Positions 24,011 through 36,300 of a DNA stretch of 64,000 nt are shown here, piece after piece (the stretch's first letter is position 1; the number at the start of each line of letters is the position of its first letter). Source of the DNA: Alisma plantago-aquatica (Eukaryota; Streptophyta; Magnoliopsida; Alismatales; Alismataceae); the NCBI GenBank assembly GCA_963693085.1, contig OY856412.1:1062660744-1062724743 (forward strand). Reading direction: 5' to 3'. The notes below the pieces were generated by a model. It was given only the letters and a program-made list of their open reading frames with translations. It made no database searches and was not told the origin of the DNA. The position numbers and the translations under genes were made by a program.

Positions 24011-24329
24011 TGCCATAGATAATGGTAGTGAGTGTGTTTAAATGAAACCCTAGTCAACCATACATGTTAACGTAACCCACAAAATATTGACAATTCAGAC
24101 CATGCCCACCTTTGTCAACTAGGGGTTAATGCAAATAAAGCTTATTTGTAATATTTTTCAACCTATTCGTGCACAAGAAAATCATCCATAGCAAAACAAG
24201 AGATGCATAAAGTACAATCCTAAGTATTTAATTAGGTATAATTACAATGATATCTTGAATGAGGTACATGGGATTGCTCCTATTATGTGGAAAGTCGAAG
24301 ACATCCTTTTGTCAACCTCTGATAGATTA
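24011..24329. other. No recognisable feature
   Basis: About 320 bp of AT-rich sequence between the Harbinger ORF1 remnant and the first LINE piece. I looked for Harbinger terminal inverted repeats here and could not identify one. Confidence 0.5.
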
Positions 24330-24722
24330 AAAGTAATTTCAAGGGTTGGAAAATGAAGACTCTATCGTTAAGTGAAAGAGTAGAACTGGTTTGTTTGGCT
24401 CTACTAGCTCTGAAAAATTTTTGGTCAGCAACATTTCCTGGAGATACCTACTAAACATATGATACAGACCGGGAAACTAATGGCTCTAGGATGCGGAGAC
24501 AAGTTATGAGAATAAGAGGTGAGATTAAACTTCTTTATTGGGTTACCATTGGTGATCTAGGAATATGTTCTTCTAGAAGGACCTGTGGATTCCTGGAGGG
24601 GTTCTTTTGTCTGAATGCATTGGTTTTGATAATATCATTAAGTTAGGTGGAGGCTAGAATGTCAAACATCAAAATTTCATATCTGATAATAATGGGTGAA
24701 TCCTGATAAAAGTAGTTTAAAA
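24330..24722 (+). pseudogene. LINE (L1-type) ORF2 C-terminal fragment 1
   Basis: Plant L1-like ORF2 proteins follow RT with a conserved segment and a zf-RVT domain. Here WKMKTLSLSERVELVCLALL and NFWSATFP (the block after RT) read on the plus strand, then MRIRGE, VTIGD and the FWKDPWIL-equivalent block in broken form. About 60 codons of the normal spacing are missing between the two parts. It is a 5'-truncated copy, as is typical for LINEs. Confidence 0.75.
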
Positions 24723-24729
24723 TACTTCA

Positions 24730-25330
24730 ACAAGATTACAGAAAGTAAGCATGTTGCATGAAAAGTAAGCATGTCATTCATGATATATATAAGTATATAG
24801 ACATTTCTCAGCAAAATGATAATCAATTTCTAAATTGAGATTGACCTATGCCCATATTTTATGTGCGGTGATAAACCCAAAGCTATAATTTCTTTTGGTA
24901 AAATCTAAGATAGAACACATTTTGAATTTTACAATATTCAATAGGTATAACTAATACATAAAGTCACCTACTTAAAAAAATATATAAGCGAGACATTTTT
25001 TTATGAAAAGTTAGGCATGCCACATATATATAGTTATAAGTCTCAAGATAATTTCTGATAACATGAATATTGAATTTTAATAATCAGTAAGAATTCAGAA
25101 ATTATTGATTTTCTCCCTTTTTTGAGACATAGATTGTTCAACAACCACAACACATAAACCACAATGTCAACAACCAAAACCACAGAAACAACAACATCAA
25201 CAACAAGAACCTACGATTTGTACCCCACAACCACAAAATATATTGGAAACATTTTCAAATTCAGAGCAGCCTAAACATTTCAAAATTAAGAACATATTAT
25301 TAATTCATAGGAGCCAAGAGAAAAATGGGC
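24730..25330. repeat. Repeat W, copy 1 (CAACCACAA-rich)
   Basis: This is paralogous to 43,640-43,760 plus 49,990-50,230. Shared strings include AAAAATATA-AAGC(G/T)AGAC, GTTAGGCATGCCACATATATA/GTAGGCATGTCACATATATA and the imperfect CAACCACAA array with CAGCCTAAACATTT. One frame of the array would encode an Asn/Gln/His-rich peptide, but it is broken. The nature of W is unknown. Confidence 0.65.
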
Positions 25331-25369
25331 TCGAACCAATTTCCAAAGAATAAGTATTGACATTCTGAA

Positions 25370-25870
25370 GATTAAATGAGATTAGATCTTAAACCTAAGA
25401 AGGAAGCTGGCCTTGGGGTGAGGAAGGTGAAATACATCAATAAAGTTGGCATTATATGTAATGCTTGGAATGTGGATTCCAAGAAGGATATCCTCTAGGT
25501 TAAATGGCTGAATGAGAGGTATTTACTTAGAGATACCTATTGTACACATAATGTAGATTGGGAAACTAGTAGCTCTAGTATGTGGAGACATGTTATGAGA
25601 ATAAGAGGTGAGCTTCACCCTCTTGATTGTGTTACCATTGGTGATGGAAGTAATCTATTATTCTGGAAGGACCCTTGGATTCTTTGAGGGTTGCTTTTGT
25701 CTGAATGCATTGGTTTGGATACTATCATCAAGCTAGGTACATGCCAGAATGTCAAATGACAAAATTTCATATCTGACAATAATTGGGTGAATCCTCATAA
25801 AAGAAGTTTAAACAACTTCAACAAGTTATTGAAATTCTATCTTTTAGTTTCTGTAATATAGATGAGATGC
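25370..25870 (+). pseudogene. LINE ORF2 fragment 2, upstream half (split by X)
   Basis: The plus strand reads GGLGVRKVKYINKV (the conserved GGLG block), VKWLNERYLLRDTYCTHN, MWRHVMRIRGELHPL, CVTIGDGSNLLFWKDPWIL and then a stop in an otherwise typical L1 ORF2 tail. It stops at the X target duplication GATGC (25,866-25,870) and resumes at 42,751. About 80% of its readable part matches fragment 1 by eye. Confidence 0.85.
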
Positions 25871-28714
25871 TGTGATAAAGTGGATTTCTACATTATAATG
25901 AAATAATTACACTTTTGCCCTCATTATACTCACTCATGATCCTCAATCTTTTTCCTCAGCTTAATAATAAATTTTAAGACTCAAATCCAAGATATGGTGA
26001 CCAATGTTGATTTTATATACATTATAACATCATAAATTTGATTAATTCATCACTTTGTACAATAAAGTAAATTGATCTATCAAACTTCATCTTTTTGTTC
26101 TCAAACTTTTTATAAAGGTTCTACACGTTTTTATGAAGTTGTGGTCCAAATTTGAGAACAATTAGACATTCCTACGATTTTATATGAATAGTTGAAGTTC
26201 TGTGCTAAAATCCTTTTATTTGCCTTGTTTTTGGGCCTTTTCCAAGTCAGTAATCCTTTGGTTTCTTTAGGGGTGAACCTTGGCCCTTAGATCAGACTCC
26301 CACAGATTGGAGGCCTGATCCAGTGGCTAGGAGGTCGTCTCCTACCTCCCGCTGATTGCGGGGAGGGGACAAGACCGTCTTGATGGCGGATCTCCCGCCT
26401 GCGACCATGATTCGAAATTTAAATCGAGAGGAAACGACCCTCTCACAATTTCAAACCGAATCATGCCCTATTTGACCGTTGTTTGTGCTCTTCCCAGCCG
26501 CCAAAACGAGCTCTTGGCCTCCTGTTCTCACTCCGGTGGCTGGGCTGCATCTAGATCTCGTGTTACCCTAAAATCCTAGCCCTAATGTTATAAAAGGGTT
26601 CCCAAACGACTCGCAGGCACCTATCCTTTCTCGAAAAATCTCCTTTTCTCATTGTTTTGTCCCTGAGCACCCATGCTCTTCCTATCTTCACATGCTTCTG
26701 CCATTACGGCGCCGCCGTAGGGCCACCTTGGGCATCCTGCGTCCTCGCTCCCTCTCGTCTTTCTCAAACCACCCACAACTTCGCAAGAGCTCGCCGAAGT
26801 CGAGCGGCACCTCAGCCCTATCTCTCTCGCCCACTTTTGCTCCTGGAGCGGGTACACACTGGAGAGCCTCTCCGCCCTGGTCTTAGGCTCATGCAGGGCT
26901 TCACACAGGGAACTCTGCGTGAGAAAATGATGATCAAGAGCCGGAAGATCCCGATCCAAGGGCCCAACTCACGGAGAGTCACATCCCTCGGATCACAATC
27001 CAACGACTCGATCTTGGAATTGAGACCTGCTCACCTGTTAATGAAGCGTGCCATCACGGACGTCCAGATCTAGATCAACAGCCCATATTTTTCCTCGACT
27101 GCCCTTTTTAGGTATTTTTATACCTCCTCTCTAATCGAATATTCAATTAAATTATCAGATCTTGTTTTAATCATATCTAATGCATCCGAACTCCAAATAT
27201 GATGAACAAGTAGTCAATTTTGATCAGAAAAATCCAGTGAATCCATTAAAAATACTCCTAAATCCTAATTCCTAATTATATTCAGTGATATATTTAAATC
27301 TTGATCTCTTGCTTATATAATTGTTCTAAGTGACTATTTGTGGTTAAACACTGAAAACCTTAGATTTGGACTCTAATGATTATCTGGTAACCTAATTGAT
27401 ATATTTGAATCATCTACTCTTGGAAAATGAATCATTAGTAATCTAAATCTATTTACTTGATTCAATCTTGATTATAATCTTGATAATGAGTAATCTTGAT
27501 CTTGCAAAATAATTGAGATAGTTTTGACCCATCAATCTGATCTTGATCCTCAATTATATTAAGTACCATGATGATGATATAAAGATTTGATGATGACTTG
27601 GATAACGATAATAAATTAGGGTTTACACATATAATCCTAGAAAACCTATGTAAGTCATTCACACTCGAATAGATATCAGATACTTGAAATAATGCTGGAT
27701 ATATTGAAATATTGGTTGATTATAAGTGAATGACCCAACCCTAAGGTTGACATAGGAAAAGTGTAACCATAATCTCGAATATTGAAAACTGATATTCTAA
27801 ACATCATGATCTTGACCCTTGATCCAATCTTGATGATTTAGGATCTGAATCGAAGGGTTGACCTATTGATCGGATATTGATTATACTCGAAATCTCGGTG
27901 AAAGGTACGCTATTTATATAACTCCTCCTATATTGTATTGAAGATACTTTTATGTATCTTTTGACCGTATGCTTGGCTAGTTATTTGGAGAGCTATTGTT
28001 CCCTATGATTAGTCTTCTGTTTTTCTATATTATATTTTGAAAAACATGAAAACATAAATGGAATGCCCATTATGACTGCCCGTATATTGATAATGATGAT
28101 GATATTGATAATGTTGATAATGTTGATATTGAGTACAACAATCCCCTCATTTGGAGGTGGGACTTGTACATTGACTTCCTATGTTCCTATGGTGAAAAGG
28201 GGCCTAGTGACCTTCCCCATCGCGTTGGGGTAATAGAGTCATACAAAATATATAAGCATGCTTCTTGAATTACAACATAACGGGAACTCGTAATAAAATT
28301 CGAATTGCTTGAAAAATTTGTCGAATAAATGTTGGATTTGCAAATTCCTTATTATTCTTTGAAATATAAGTCCTGCCAAGCATACTATTTTGTTATAAAT
28401 CATTTTACTTGATTTTGATAGCGTACCGTGCAATTGCATGATTGTGTCTTGATTTTCTTGATTTTAGGCATTACAAATGGAATATTGAATAAAATCGCTT
28501 CCGCACTCATTCACTCTGATGAAAAAAGATATTTGGTGAAATCTCCATATTGGGTTAGCATGTCTTTTAATTATCCAGTTTTTGAGTTGTTTATTTCTTA
28601 TTGTATATGTCAGTGTGATAGATCATATTGGGCCACTCAGGGACGGGCGCTTCAATCCCTTTACCACTGTCTAGGCAGTAGGATTGGGATTGGGGTAAGA
28701 ACAGTTCCGTGATA
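25871..28714 (+). repeat. X 5' LTR
   Basis: The LTR runs TGTGATAAAG to TTCCGTGATA (the 3' copy ends TGACA). A TATAAAAG box is at 26,589. From 26,553 on it is shared with 40,590-42,750. A GATAATGTTGATATTGA-type simple repeat lies at about 28,080-28,135. A 138-codon frame (26,657-27,073) occurs in both LTRs, only because LTRs are copies of each other. Confidence 0.88.
26589..26596 (+). promoter_or_regulatory. TATA box of X
   Basis: TATAAAAG is followed by a GC-richer transcribed-looking region, and is repeated at 40,626-40,633 in the 3' LTR. Confidence 0.6.
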
Positions 28715-30624
28715 GTTGGTATCAGAGCTTACACACTCTCATATACTTTAAGTAAATAATTTCTCAAGTCTCTTACACCCAAGAAACCCTAAAGTCCATA
28801 ATGGTGAAAATTGAGGTGTCTAGGCTCGGGGTCCTGATATAATTTCTCCTATCCGTCTTCACGGTGGCTGAGATCCCCCGCTCTACCTGGCCTTAATTGA
28901 TCCAAAACTGGACCTAATGGTTCTCTTGTGAAACCCTAGAGAGTCTTCTAGCATCTCATCTCTTCTTTAAGGACAATCCTAAGCCACCCATGTAGATGAA
29001 GATTAGGTAGTCTTCTCATCTCATCATGTGATCCTTCTCATGACCTTTCACTACATGATGTCTCGATTATGGGTAGCTTATGCATGGGAAAAGTAATTTT
29101 GAAATTGATACCATGATCTGATCTAAATTTTGAAAACTCGATTTGATCAATTAATTTTACCAAATACTCATGTATGACCCTTTATGAAAACTCAATTTGA
29201 CCAAAAGTTGACTACATGTTTGCTATGTTTGAGGTAAATATTGATAATTTTGATTTGGTGAAATAAGGATGACTTATACCTTATTTTTGATAAGGTCCCT
29301 ATTTTGATTAAGCCCATGTTGCCCTATTGTTGATTAAACCTCAAACATAGTTAAGCAAACTCTTTTTCCCAATTGGATGCCCATCATGACCATGCTATCA
29401 AATTGACTAATTTAGGATTCACAAAATCATGATGTCAGACCATGATGCAAAAAGCAATTTCTCTATTGACCATTGATGCCTTTTGCAATCTCGATTTTGA
29501 TCTGATGATGACGGGCTAGTTTTTGCACTATTATGCTCTAATTCCTCAAATGTCAACTTAAAATCCTCAATTTTCAAATTTTGTCACTACCTTGATATTG
29601 AAAGAAAGAATTGCAAATCCTGACAATATTGACCTATTATCTTGAATTTTGATCTTATGACCTGGATATATAAGATCTAATCATGGATACTCTCCCTATT
29701 TGAATAAGATCAGTTGATCATGACTAAAGTTTGTAATGTGCCAGATTAGGGTGGTAGTTGACTCATGACTCCCCTAACCTAGGTCACATCCCTATTTTGA
29801 CCACCTCTAAATTTTCACCTTGTTGATTATTTAGAGCTTGGAAAGGTATTCCCTTCCACCCTATTTTGATTGGTTGACCTAAACCTAATAGGTTAAACCC
29901 ATGGTTGATACTTGATCCTGAATATTGATTTGATAATGATCTTGATATATGACAACGTTGACTATAGCTTGTGGTTTATTTCCTAGATAGACCTAGGTCT
30001 AGATCATTCATCAAACTTGGCTACAATGATAATGAAATTATGATATGTTGCTCGAATATTGCTTGAATAATGTTTCTCAAAATTAGATATGGATGAATGA
30101 TACCCCTAAGGTCTAAATAGGAATCTAAACCCTAGCTTCAAAAAAAAAATCTATGAATTTTGATGATTGAAATCTCAACTCTTGATATTGATTAAAAGAA
30201 TTGTGACTCATGATTATCAAATCTCAACAATGATCACATTAGTTGGACCTTGAGATCACCCTAGATATATGACTAATGATTACAAAATCCCAAATGTTGA
30301 AATTTTCAAAATGATGACTATATTGACTCTCTCGATTTATGATTTAGGGTTTAGCTCTCATTAGGACTAGGGTGGGACCTTCCCATTGATTTTGAGCTCG
30401 AAATAATGATATTGAAAGTATGATGTTGTCTCAAATTGTTGAAATATGAAATCTCAAATCATGGATGTATAATCCCACCTAGGCCAATGGAGAGTTTAAG
30501 ACCCTGAGATTTTTGGGATTGAAAGTCACCTTGTACACTTGAACTCTTTTTGTTTGACCAAAAATATGATATGTCCAAATTTGTGATCAATATGATGTTT
30601 TCCATATTTATGACTCATATAATG
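28715..30624 (+). mobile_element. X internal region, non-coding
   Basis: It begins with a PBS (TGGTATCAGAGC, 28,717-28,728) two bases after the LTR. I find no frame of 60 codons or more starting in the following 1.9 kb and no gag motif. The sequence is rich in TTGAT/GATGAT words like its LTR. Either X was a non-coding large retrotransposon derivative, or its coding part lay in the deleted portion beyond Y. Confidence 0.7.
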
Positions 30625-31355
30625 TGTTATGACCCACATTTCGTTTTACCAGTAAGTACCTTGGTTAGTGCATAATTGAACTAGTTATGTTGAGATGAGT
30701 ACTTACTCATGTTAATAGTGTTTTGAGCTTTGAGCTAGTGTTATTGTATCATTAGCTTGTTTTCTTGTCCTGAGGTTGAGGACAAGTTTGTGCTTAACCC
30801 GTTGCCGAAGAAATCATGTGAAACCGACCTACGAGTAAAAAGATATAAGCTTTTTAGTGTACAGGGACCTATGTGTAATTTCGGAAAGTTTTTGGGCAAT
30901 TTGCATCCGGCCCCCTGGGCGCCCTTCCTTATCCTTTCCTTCAGTTTTCCTTTTTAACTCTTTTAACCGACTTTGGAATGAACGATAGTTCATTTCCTTC
31001 GGCTGCCGCTTGGGAAGAACAGAGAAGGGAAAGGGAGAGAGAGCAAGCTAGAGGAGAAGCTAGGCAACCCAGCTCCTTCCTTCTCCGTTCTTCTTCGATT
31101 TCTTCATCTTCTCCAGCCAAACCAACCGGATGCATCATCTTCTTCTTCTTCACCTTCTTCTTCCTCCTGCAGCCATGAAGAAGACGACCATGGAGATGGT
31201 CTAGGGAGCGAACGGTGCTTTCCCTTCCGTTCTTTCTGCTTGCCAAGTGCTTGCTAGGTCAATCCGAAGCTATAGGAGTGATTCGGGTAAGAATCGTCCA
31301 CCGAATCGACCCAATCGTCTCTTTTAATTCTGCAATTTCCGCCCCTGCGCAGGTT

Positions 31356-31627
31356 GCACGGCGTGCAAATCCGTTTTGCACGGCGTGCAACATTGCAGAA
31401 AGCTGATTTAGGGGAATTCCGTTTTTGCGCAGGTGCACGGCGTGCAAAGTCAGTTTGCACGGCGTGCAAAGTTACAGATAGCGGAACAAGTTTCAGCCCA
31501 GGTGCACGGCGTGCAAAATCAGTTTGCACGGCGTGCAAGTTAGTTTGCACGGCGTGCAAGTCAGTTTGCACGGCGTGCAAAGGTGCACAAAGGTAGAACA
31601 GGAGTGCACGGAAGGTGCACGGCGTGC
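31356..31627 (+). repeat. TTGCACGGCGTGCAA palindrome array (5' LTR of Y)
   Basis: Nine copies of GCACGGCGTGC start at 31,356, 31,378, 31,435, 31,457, 31,504, 31,526, 31,547, 31,568 and 31,617. Within runs the step is 21-22 bp. Flanking TT/AA extends most units to a 15-bp palindrome with one central base. Confidence 0.93.
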
Positions 31628-32100
31628 GCGCTGCTGTAAAGGGCAGAATTAGGCGTGTTTGTGGACGTTTTTCGGTGTATACGAACACACTGAAGTGGGT
31701 GAGTAGTACTTCATTTATTTATCACCATTGAACTTGATTTCTTTGTATATATTACTCCAATATCAGGTGGTATAACTCCTAAACAGAGTAGCATATACAT
31801 TATAGTATGATAGATTCATTGAAACTTGAAATGCAGGATATGAATGTTGAAGAAAAGGAAATTTTATGTTTTGCAGTTACAAAGTATATGCTGTTTAGTA
31901 ATGAATTTGGATAAGTGACATTGAGTCATGTTTTAAGATGACAAATGGTATTCATGAATTATTAAGAGATGTTTAGAATGTGGAATGAGTATGAAATGCG
32001 ATATTTTTGTTTAAAATGGTTATATGTTTATCAGTTAATAGACTTAGGTGCCCCAACACCGTAGAACCCCATTGCGCGGTCTGTACCTTTGGGGTAAAAC

Positions 32101-32317
32101 GGTCAGCCCTGGGGATACGCCCAGGCATCGGAGACTCGTGTCCAATAAATACCGATTGTCTCGGTGACATGTAGTCTGAGTGGTAGGATTCCGGTCAGCC
32201 CTGGGGATACGCCCAGGCATCGGAGATCCAAGAGAATGTTCCGGTCAGCCCTGGGGATACGCCCAGGCATCGGAGAAAGTCCCGGTCAGCCCTGGGGATA
32301 CGCCCAGGCATCGGAGA
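32101..32317 (+). repeat. Four 34-bp hairpin units in the Y 5' LTR
   Basis: Units beginning GGTCAGCCCTGGGGATACG and ending CCAGGCATCGGAGA occur at 32,101, 32,193, 32,243 and 32,284. Each contains CCTGGG and CCCAGG arms separated by six bases, a compact hairpin. Spacers are 58, 16 and 7 bp and unrelated. Confidence 0.92.
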
Positions 32318-33181
32318 CTTAGAGACTCTCCGACTGTGCACTACAGTTTGCGGAGGAGTCCAGAGCACTCAGAGTTAGTGCAGTGAGGCCTTGTGAGCCT
32401 GAGAGTCCTGTGCAGACCAGGACGAGAAGTCAGACTTAGCATTTCCCGGGTGTGTCGCTAAGTCTTGTACGGTGGGATCGTAGTTCGCTACAGATCTTCA
32501 TATGCAGAGTGCACTGCATATGTTTGGGGCCTAATAACATAAATAAGTAATCATATAGGATCACAATAAATTTATATATTTGTTTATCTACCTGAATACC
32601 TGTTGATGCATAAAAATGTGATTATTACCTGTATATCTGCTATGTCAATAGAACTGCTCTGCTTGAACTGTATATGTGTTTATTTTCAATTTATAAACCT
32701 GACAAGTTGTTTAGTGATAATTAAGTGAAATGCTATTCACTGAGCGAGTAGGCTCATACCTCTACTCAAAACATTTTCAGGTCAGCACCAGCAACGGGAA
32801 TCAGAAGGATCGTTTCACCCTAATGCTTAGTCGATAGAAGGTTTGTTGCTAGTCTAGTTAGAGGTCTCTTAGTCCATTCCCCTCGATCCTCGGGACAAGG
32901 TGTGAGTGAGAGAGAGAAGATGTACAAAGATGTAAATTAATGTTATGTTTTCTTTATGTTAATCAATGTATTATGCTGTAGACCTTGCCTGTATCTTTAA
33001 TCAGTTAAATAGAAAAGTTCCTGCAGTTGCTCAGTTTTCTGTTTACAGTTTAAACCTGGTTATCAATTAATTACTGTGAAATTGTTTTAATAAGCGACGA
33101 GTGGTTGGTTATGTGTTAATCCCACCTGTCGTGCCCTAATTTCGTGGTTTGTGGTTAATGCGAGATCGGGGTGTGACAACT

Positions 33182-33193
33182 TGGTATCAGAGC
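33182..33193 (+). other. Y primer-binding site
   Basis: TGGTATCAGAGC, complementary to the 3' end of initiator-Met tRNA, lies three bases after the LTR. Confidence 0.9.
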
Positions 33194-33321
33194 CTAGGTT
33201 GAGTACATAGTTACTCAGAGTCCAAGTCAGGGGACGATAAGAGACCAATAGGATTAAGGTTTAGGTGTCTTTCTTCTATCTGTAGTTTTCTAACAGGAAA
33301 TATTCTGTTATATCATTGCAG

Positions 33322-36300
33322 ATGGTAGGAAGAGGCTTTGATCGTGATGATCAGGCCGAGAGCCATGTTGGCCCTGATCCGCGGTACTTGGGTCCAGGTG
33401 GTGGTGACCACGTGGATGAAGCATCCCGGATGTACAGGATGTTCTTGGAGACCAAGGAGAGGTACAAGGCTGATAGGCGAGATTCTTATTCTACCAGCAG
33501 TAAAGATCTGATGCGATCTTATGAGCTTGTGAAGAAGCTTGGAGGCACAGAGTTTAGTGGCACTACAGATCCCGCCGAAGCTGATGAGTGGTTTAGACAG
33601 ATAGAAAAGGTCTTTCATCTGATGGGGCTTCCAGAAGAGAAGAAGATCAATCATGCAGTCTATCTTTTAACAGGCGATGCAGAGTTGTGGTGGCGTGGTG
33701 TGGAAGAAAAGAGGAGAGGTGCAGAGCTTTCCTGGCAGGATTTCTCTGAGGAGTTTCATCTCAAATTCTATCCACCCACTTTTCTTAATGAGAAAATCAG
33801 GCAGTTGCAGAATATCAAGCAGGGGAACATGACAGTTACCGAGTATGAAGCGTTTTTCACACGGTTAGCAAACTTCTGTCCACAGCTTGTTCCTGACAAC
33901 ATAGAAAGATGTAGAAGGTTTCAGGAAGGACTAAGGCCAGAGATTCGGCATACAGTTTATGCTACTAGCAGGAGGAACAGAGAGAATTTTGGTGAGTTTG
34001 TCGAGGCTGCTAGGCAGGTTGAGGAATCTGTGAATGCTGACAAGGTGCCCGAGTCTAAGAAGAGATCTGCAGATTTCAGTAGAGGACAGTCCAGTAGTGG
34101 ATACAGAGGTGGAGGTAGAGGTTTCTTTTCTAAACTTGGGCGCGGCTTTGGTTGTTTTGGCAGGCAGAGATCTGAGGATGTCACTTCTTCTAGAAGCAGA
34201 GGGAGATACAGCTCAGGGAGATGGGGTAGTGCATCTAGAGAGCAACCATCGGGATCATCTACTTCTGTGACTGGTCCACGGAGACAGGAGATGCGGGTAT
34301 GTAATGCTTGTAGAAGGTTACACTCTGGGCAATGTTGGGGTTCAGACCCTATAGAGTGTTACCAGTGTGAGAAAATAGGACATGTGAGAAGGAATTGCCC
34401 TCAGCTTCAACCAGCAGCATCACAAGCTTCTCAGCCCCAGTTTTATGATGCTCAGAGACAACCTCCAGCTGAAGGACCGAGTTCTTCTGTGGCTTCTGGA
34501 TCTAGAGGTGGGGGAGTGTCTAGTGGCAGGAGTGGTCAGAGAGGACAACGTGGCAGAGGGAGAGCTTCAGCACGTTTCTTCTCTTTGACACCTCAGGAAG
34601 GTATAATTTCTTCACAAGTTGTTACAGGAGAAATGCTTTTGTTTAATAGTATACCAGTCTCAGTTTTGATAGATCCGGGTGCTACTCACTCTTTTATACA
34701 ACACTCTTTAGTCAGTAAACTTAATCTGTTAACTCGAGAGTTGGCAGATGAGTTAGTGTTGAGGGTTCCACTAGGTGGACCAACAGTTTTATCCGAGTTT
34801 TGCCCTGGATGCTTGTTATCTTTTGGAGGTTTCACCTTTGCTGCTAATCTCATACCCTTGGATGTAACTACCTTTCAAGTCATCCTGGGTATGGATTGTC
34901 TTGAAACATATCGAGTGCAACTCGATTGCTGGAAGAAGGAAGCTACCTTTCAACTAAGCGAATTTTCTTGTATCTTTACTGGAGATAGGAAAGTTCTACC
35001 TACGTGCATAATATCAGCTGCTGTAGCTGATAAGATGTTACAGAAAGGATGTGAAGCGTTCCTTGCTCATGTGGTTGACACCAGAGCAGAAAAGAGCACT
35101 GCCAGCATTTATGATGTGCCTGTGGTTCGTGAGTTCTCTGATGTTTTTCCAGAAGATTTGCCAGGCCTACCTCCTGTCAGAGACATTGATTTTGAGATTC
35201 AGATATATCCAGGTAGTCATCCAGTAGCACTACCAGCCTATAGAATGGCACCTGCAGAGTTGAAGGAACTCAAGGTGCAGTTGCAGGAGTTGCTAGATAA
35301 GGGTTTCATTAGACCCAGTTCTTCACCGTGGGGTGCTCCAGTCCTGTTTGTTAAGAAAAAAGATGGTACCATGCGCCTCTGTATAGATTACAGGCAACTG
35401 AACAAGATCACTATAAAGAACAAGTATCCATTGCCGAGAATAGATGATCTGTTTGATCAGTTGCGTGGAGCGACGATCTTCTCTAAAATTGATTTGAGAT
35501 CTGGATATCATCAGCTCAGAATAAAGGCTTCTGATATTCCCAAGACAGCCTTCAGAACCAGGTATGGACATTATGAGTTTTTGGTCATGTCATTTGGGCT
35601 GACCAATGCCCCAGCAGCCTTTATGGATATGATGAACCGGATTTTCAAACCGTTTCTAGATCAGTTTATTGTAGTCTTTATAGATGATATTCTGATATAT
35701 TCCAGAGACAATGAACAGCATGAGCAACACCTGAGAGTAGTGTTGCAGTTGTTGAGGCAACACCAGCTGTATGCTAAATTTAGCAAATGCGAGTTCTGGT
35801 TGGCCGAGGTAGCATTTCTTGGACATGTTATCTCGAGAGGTGGAGTTAGTGTTGACCCTAAGAAGGTTGATTCTGTACTTCAGTGGGAACAGCCTAAGAC
35901 TCCTACTGAGATCAGAAGTTTCTTGGGTTTAGCAGGCTATTACAGAAGGTTCATACAGAACTTCAGTGTGTTAGCATCACCTTTGACACGCTTGACGAGG
36001 AAGGATGTACCGTTTGTTTGGTCTGATAACTGTGAGAGAAGTTTTCAGATTTTGAAGAAAAGGTTGACTTCAGCACCAGTGTTGGTTTTGCCTGAAGCAG
36101 AAAAAGGCTATACAGTGTTCTGTGATGCTTCCAGGAGAGGTTTGGGCTGTGTACTGATGCAAGAAGGTAAAGTTGTTGCTTACGCATCTAGACAGCTTAA
36201 GAAGAATGAAGAGAATTACCCGGTCCATGATTTGGAATTAACTGCTATAGTTCATGCTCTTAAGACATGGCGTCACTACTTGTATGGTGAGACATGTCAG

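Larger units (their letters stand above)
30625..33178 (+). repeat. Y 5' LTR
   Basis: The LTR is 2,554 bp. It holds the palindrome array (31,356-31,627) and four copies of a 34-bp hairpin unit (32,101-32,317). Frames of 60-144 codons on both strands here reflect the repeats and are not genes. The five bases preceding it (TAATG) would be the target duplication, but the right-hand partner is deleted. Confidence 0.92.

Noticed and set aside
26657..27073. 138-codon frame present twice (also 40,694-41,110), with 112- and 61-codon frames opposite
   Set aside because: It lies inside the X LTRs; conservation follows from LTR duplication, and no domain is recognisable.
31356..31627. Regular short repeats with similar-sized spacers, possible CRISPR
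   Set aside because: Repeats are 11-15 bp, spacers about 10 bp and themselves repeated; the array is inside a plant LTR.
31254..31688. 144-codon minus-strand frame rich in HAVQTDFARRA repeats
   Set aside because: Produced by the palindrome array of the Y LTR; the other LTR breaks it.
33316..33321. Possible gag-pol start two codons upstream of 33,322
   Set aside because: The codon there is TTG; the first true ATG in frame is 33,322.
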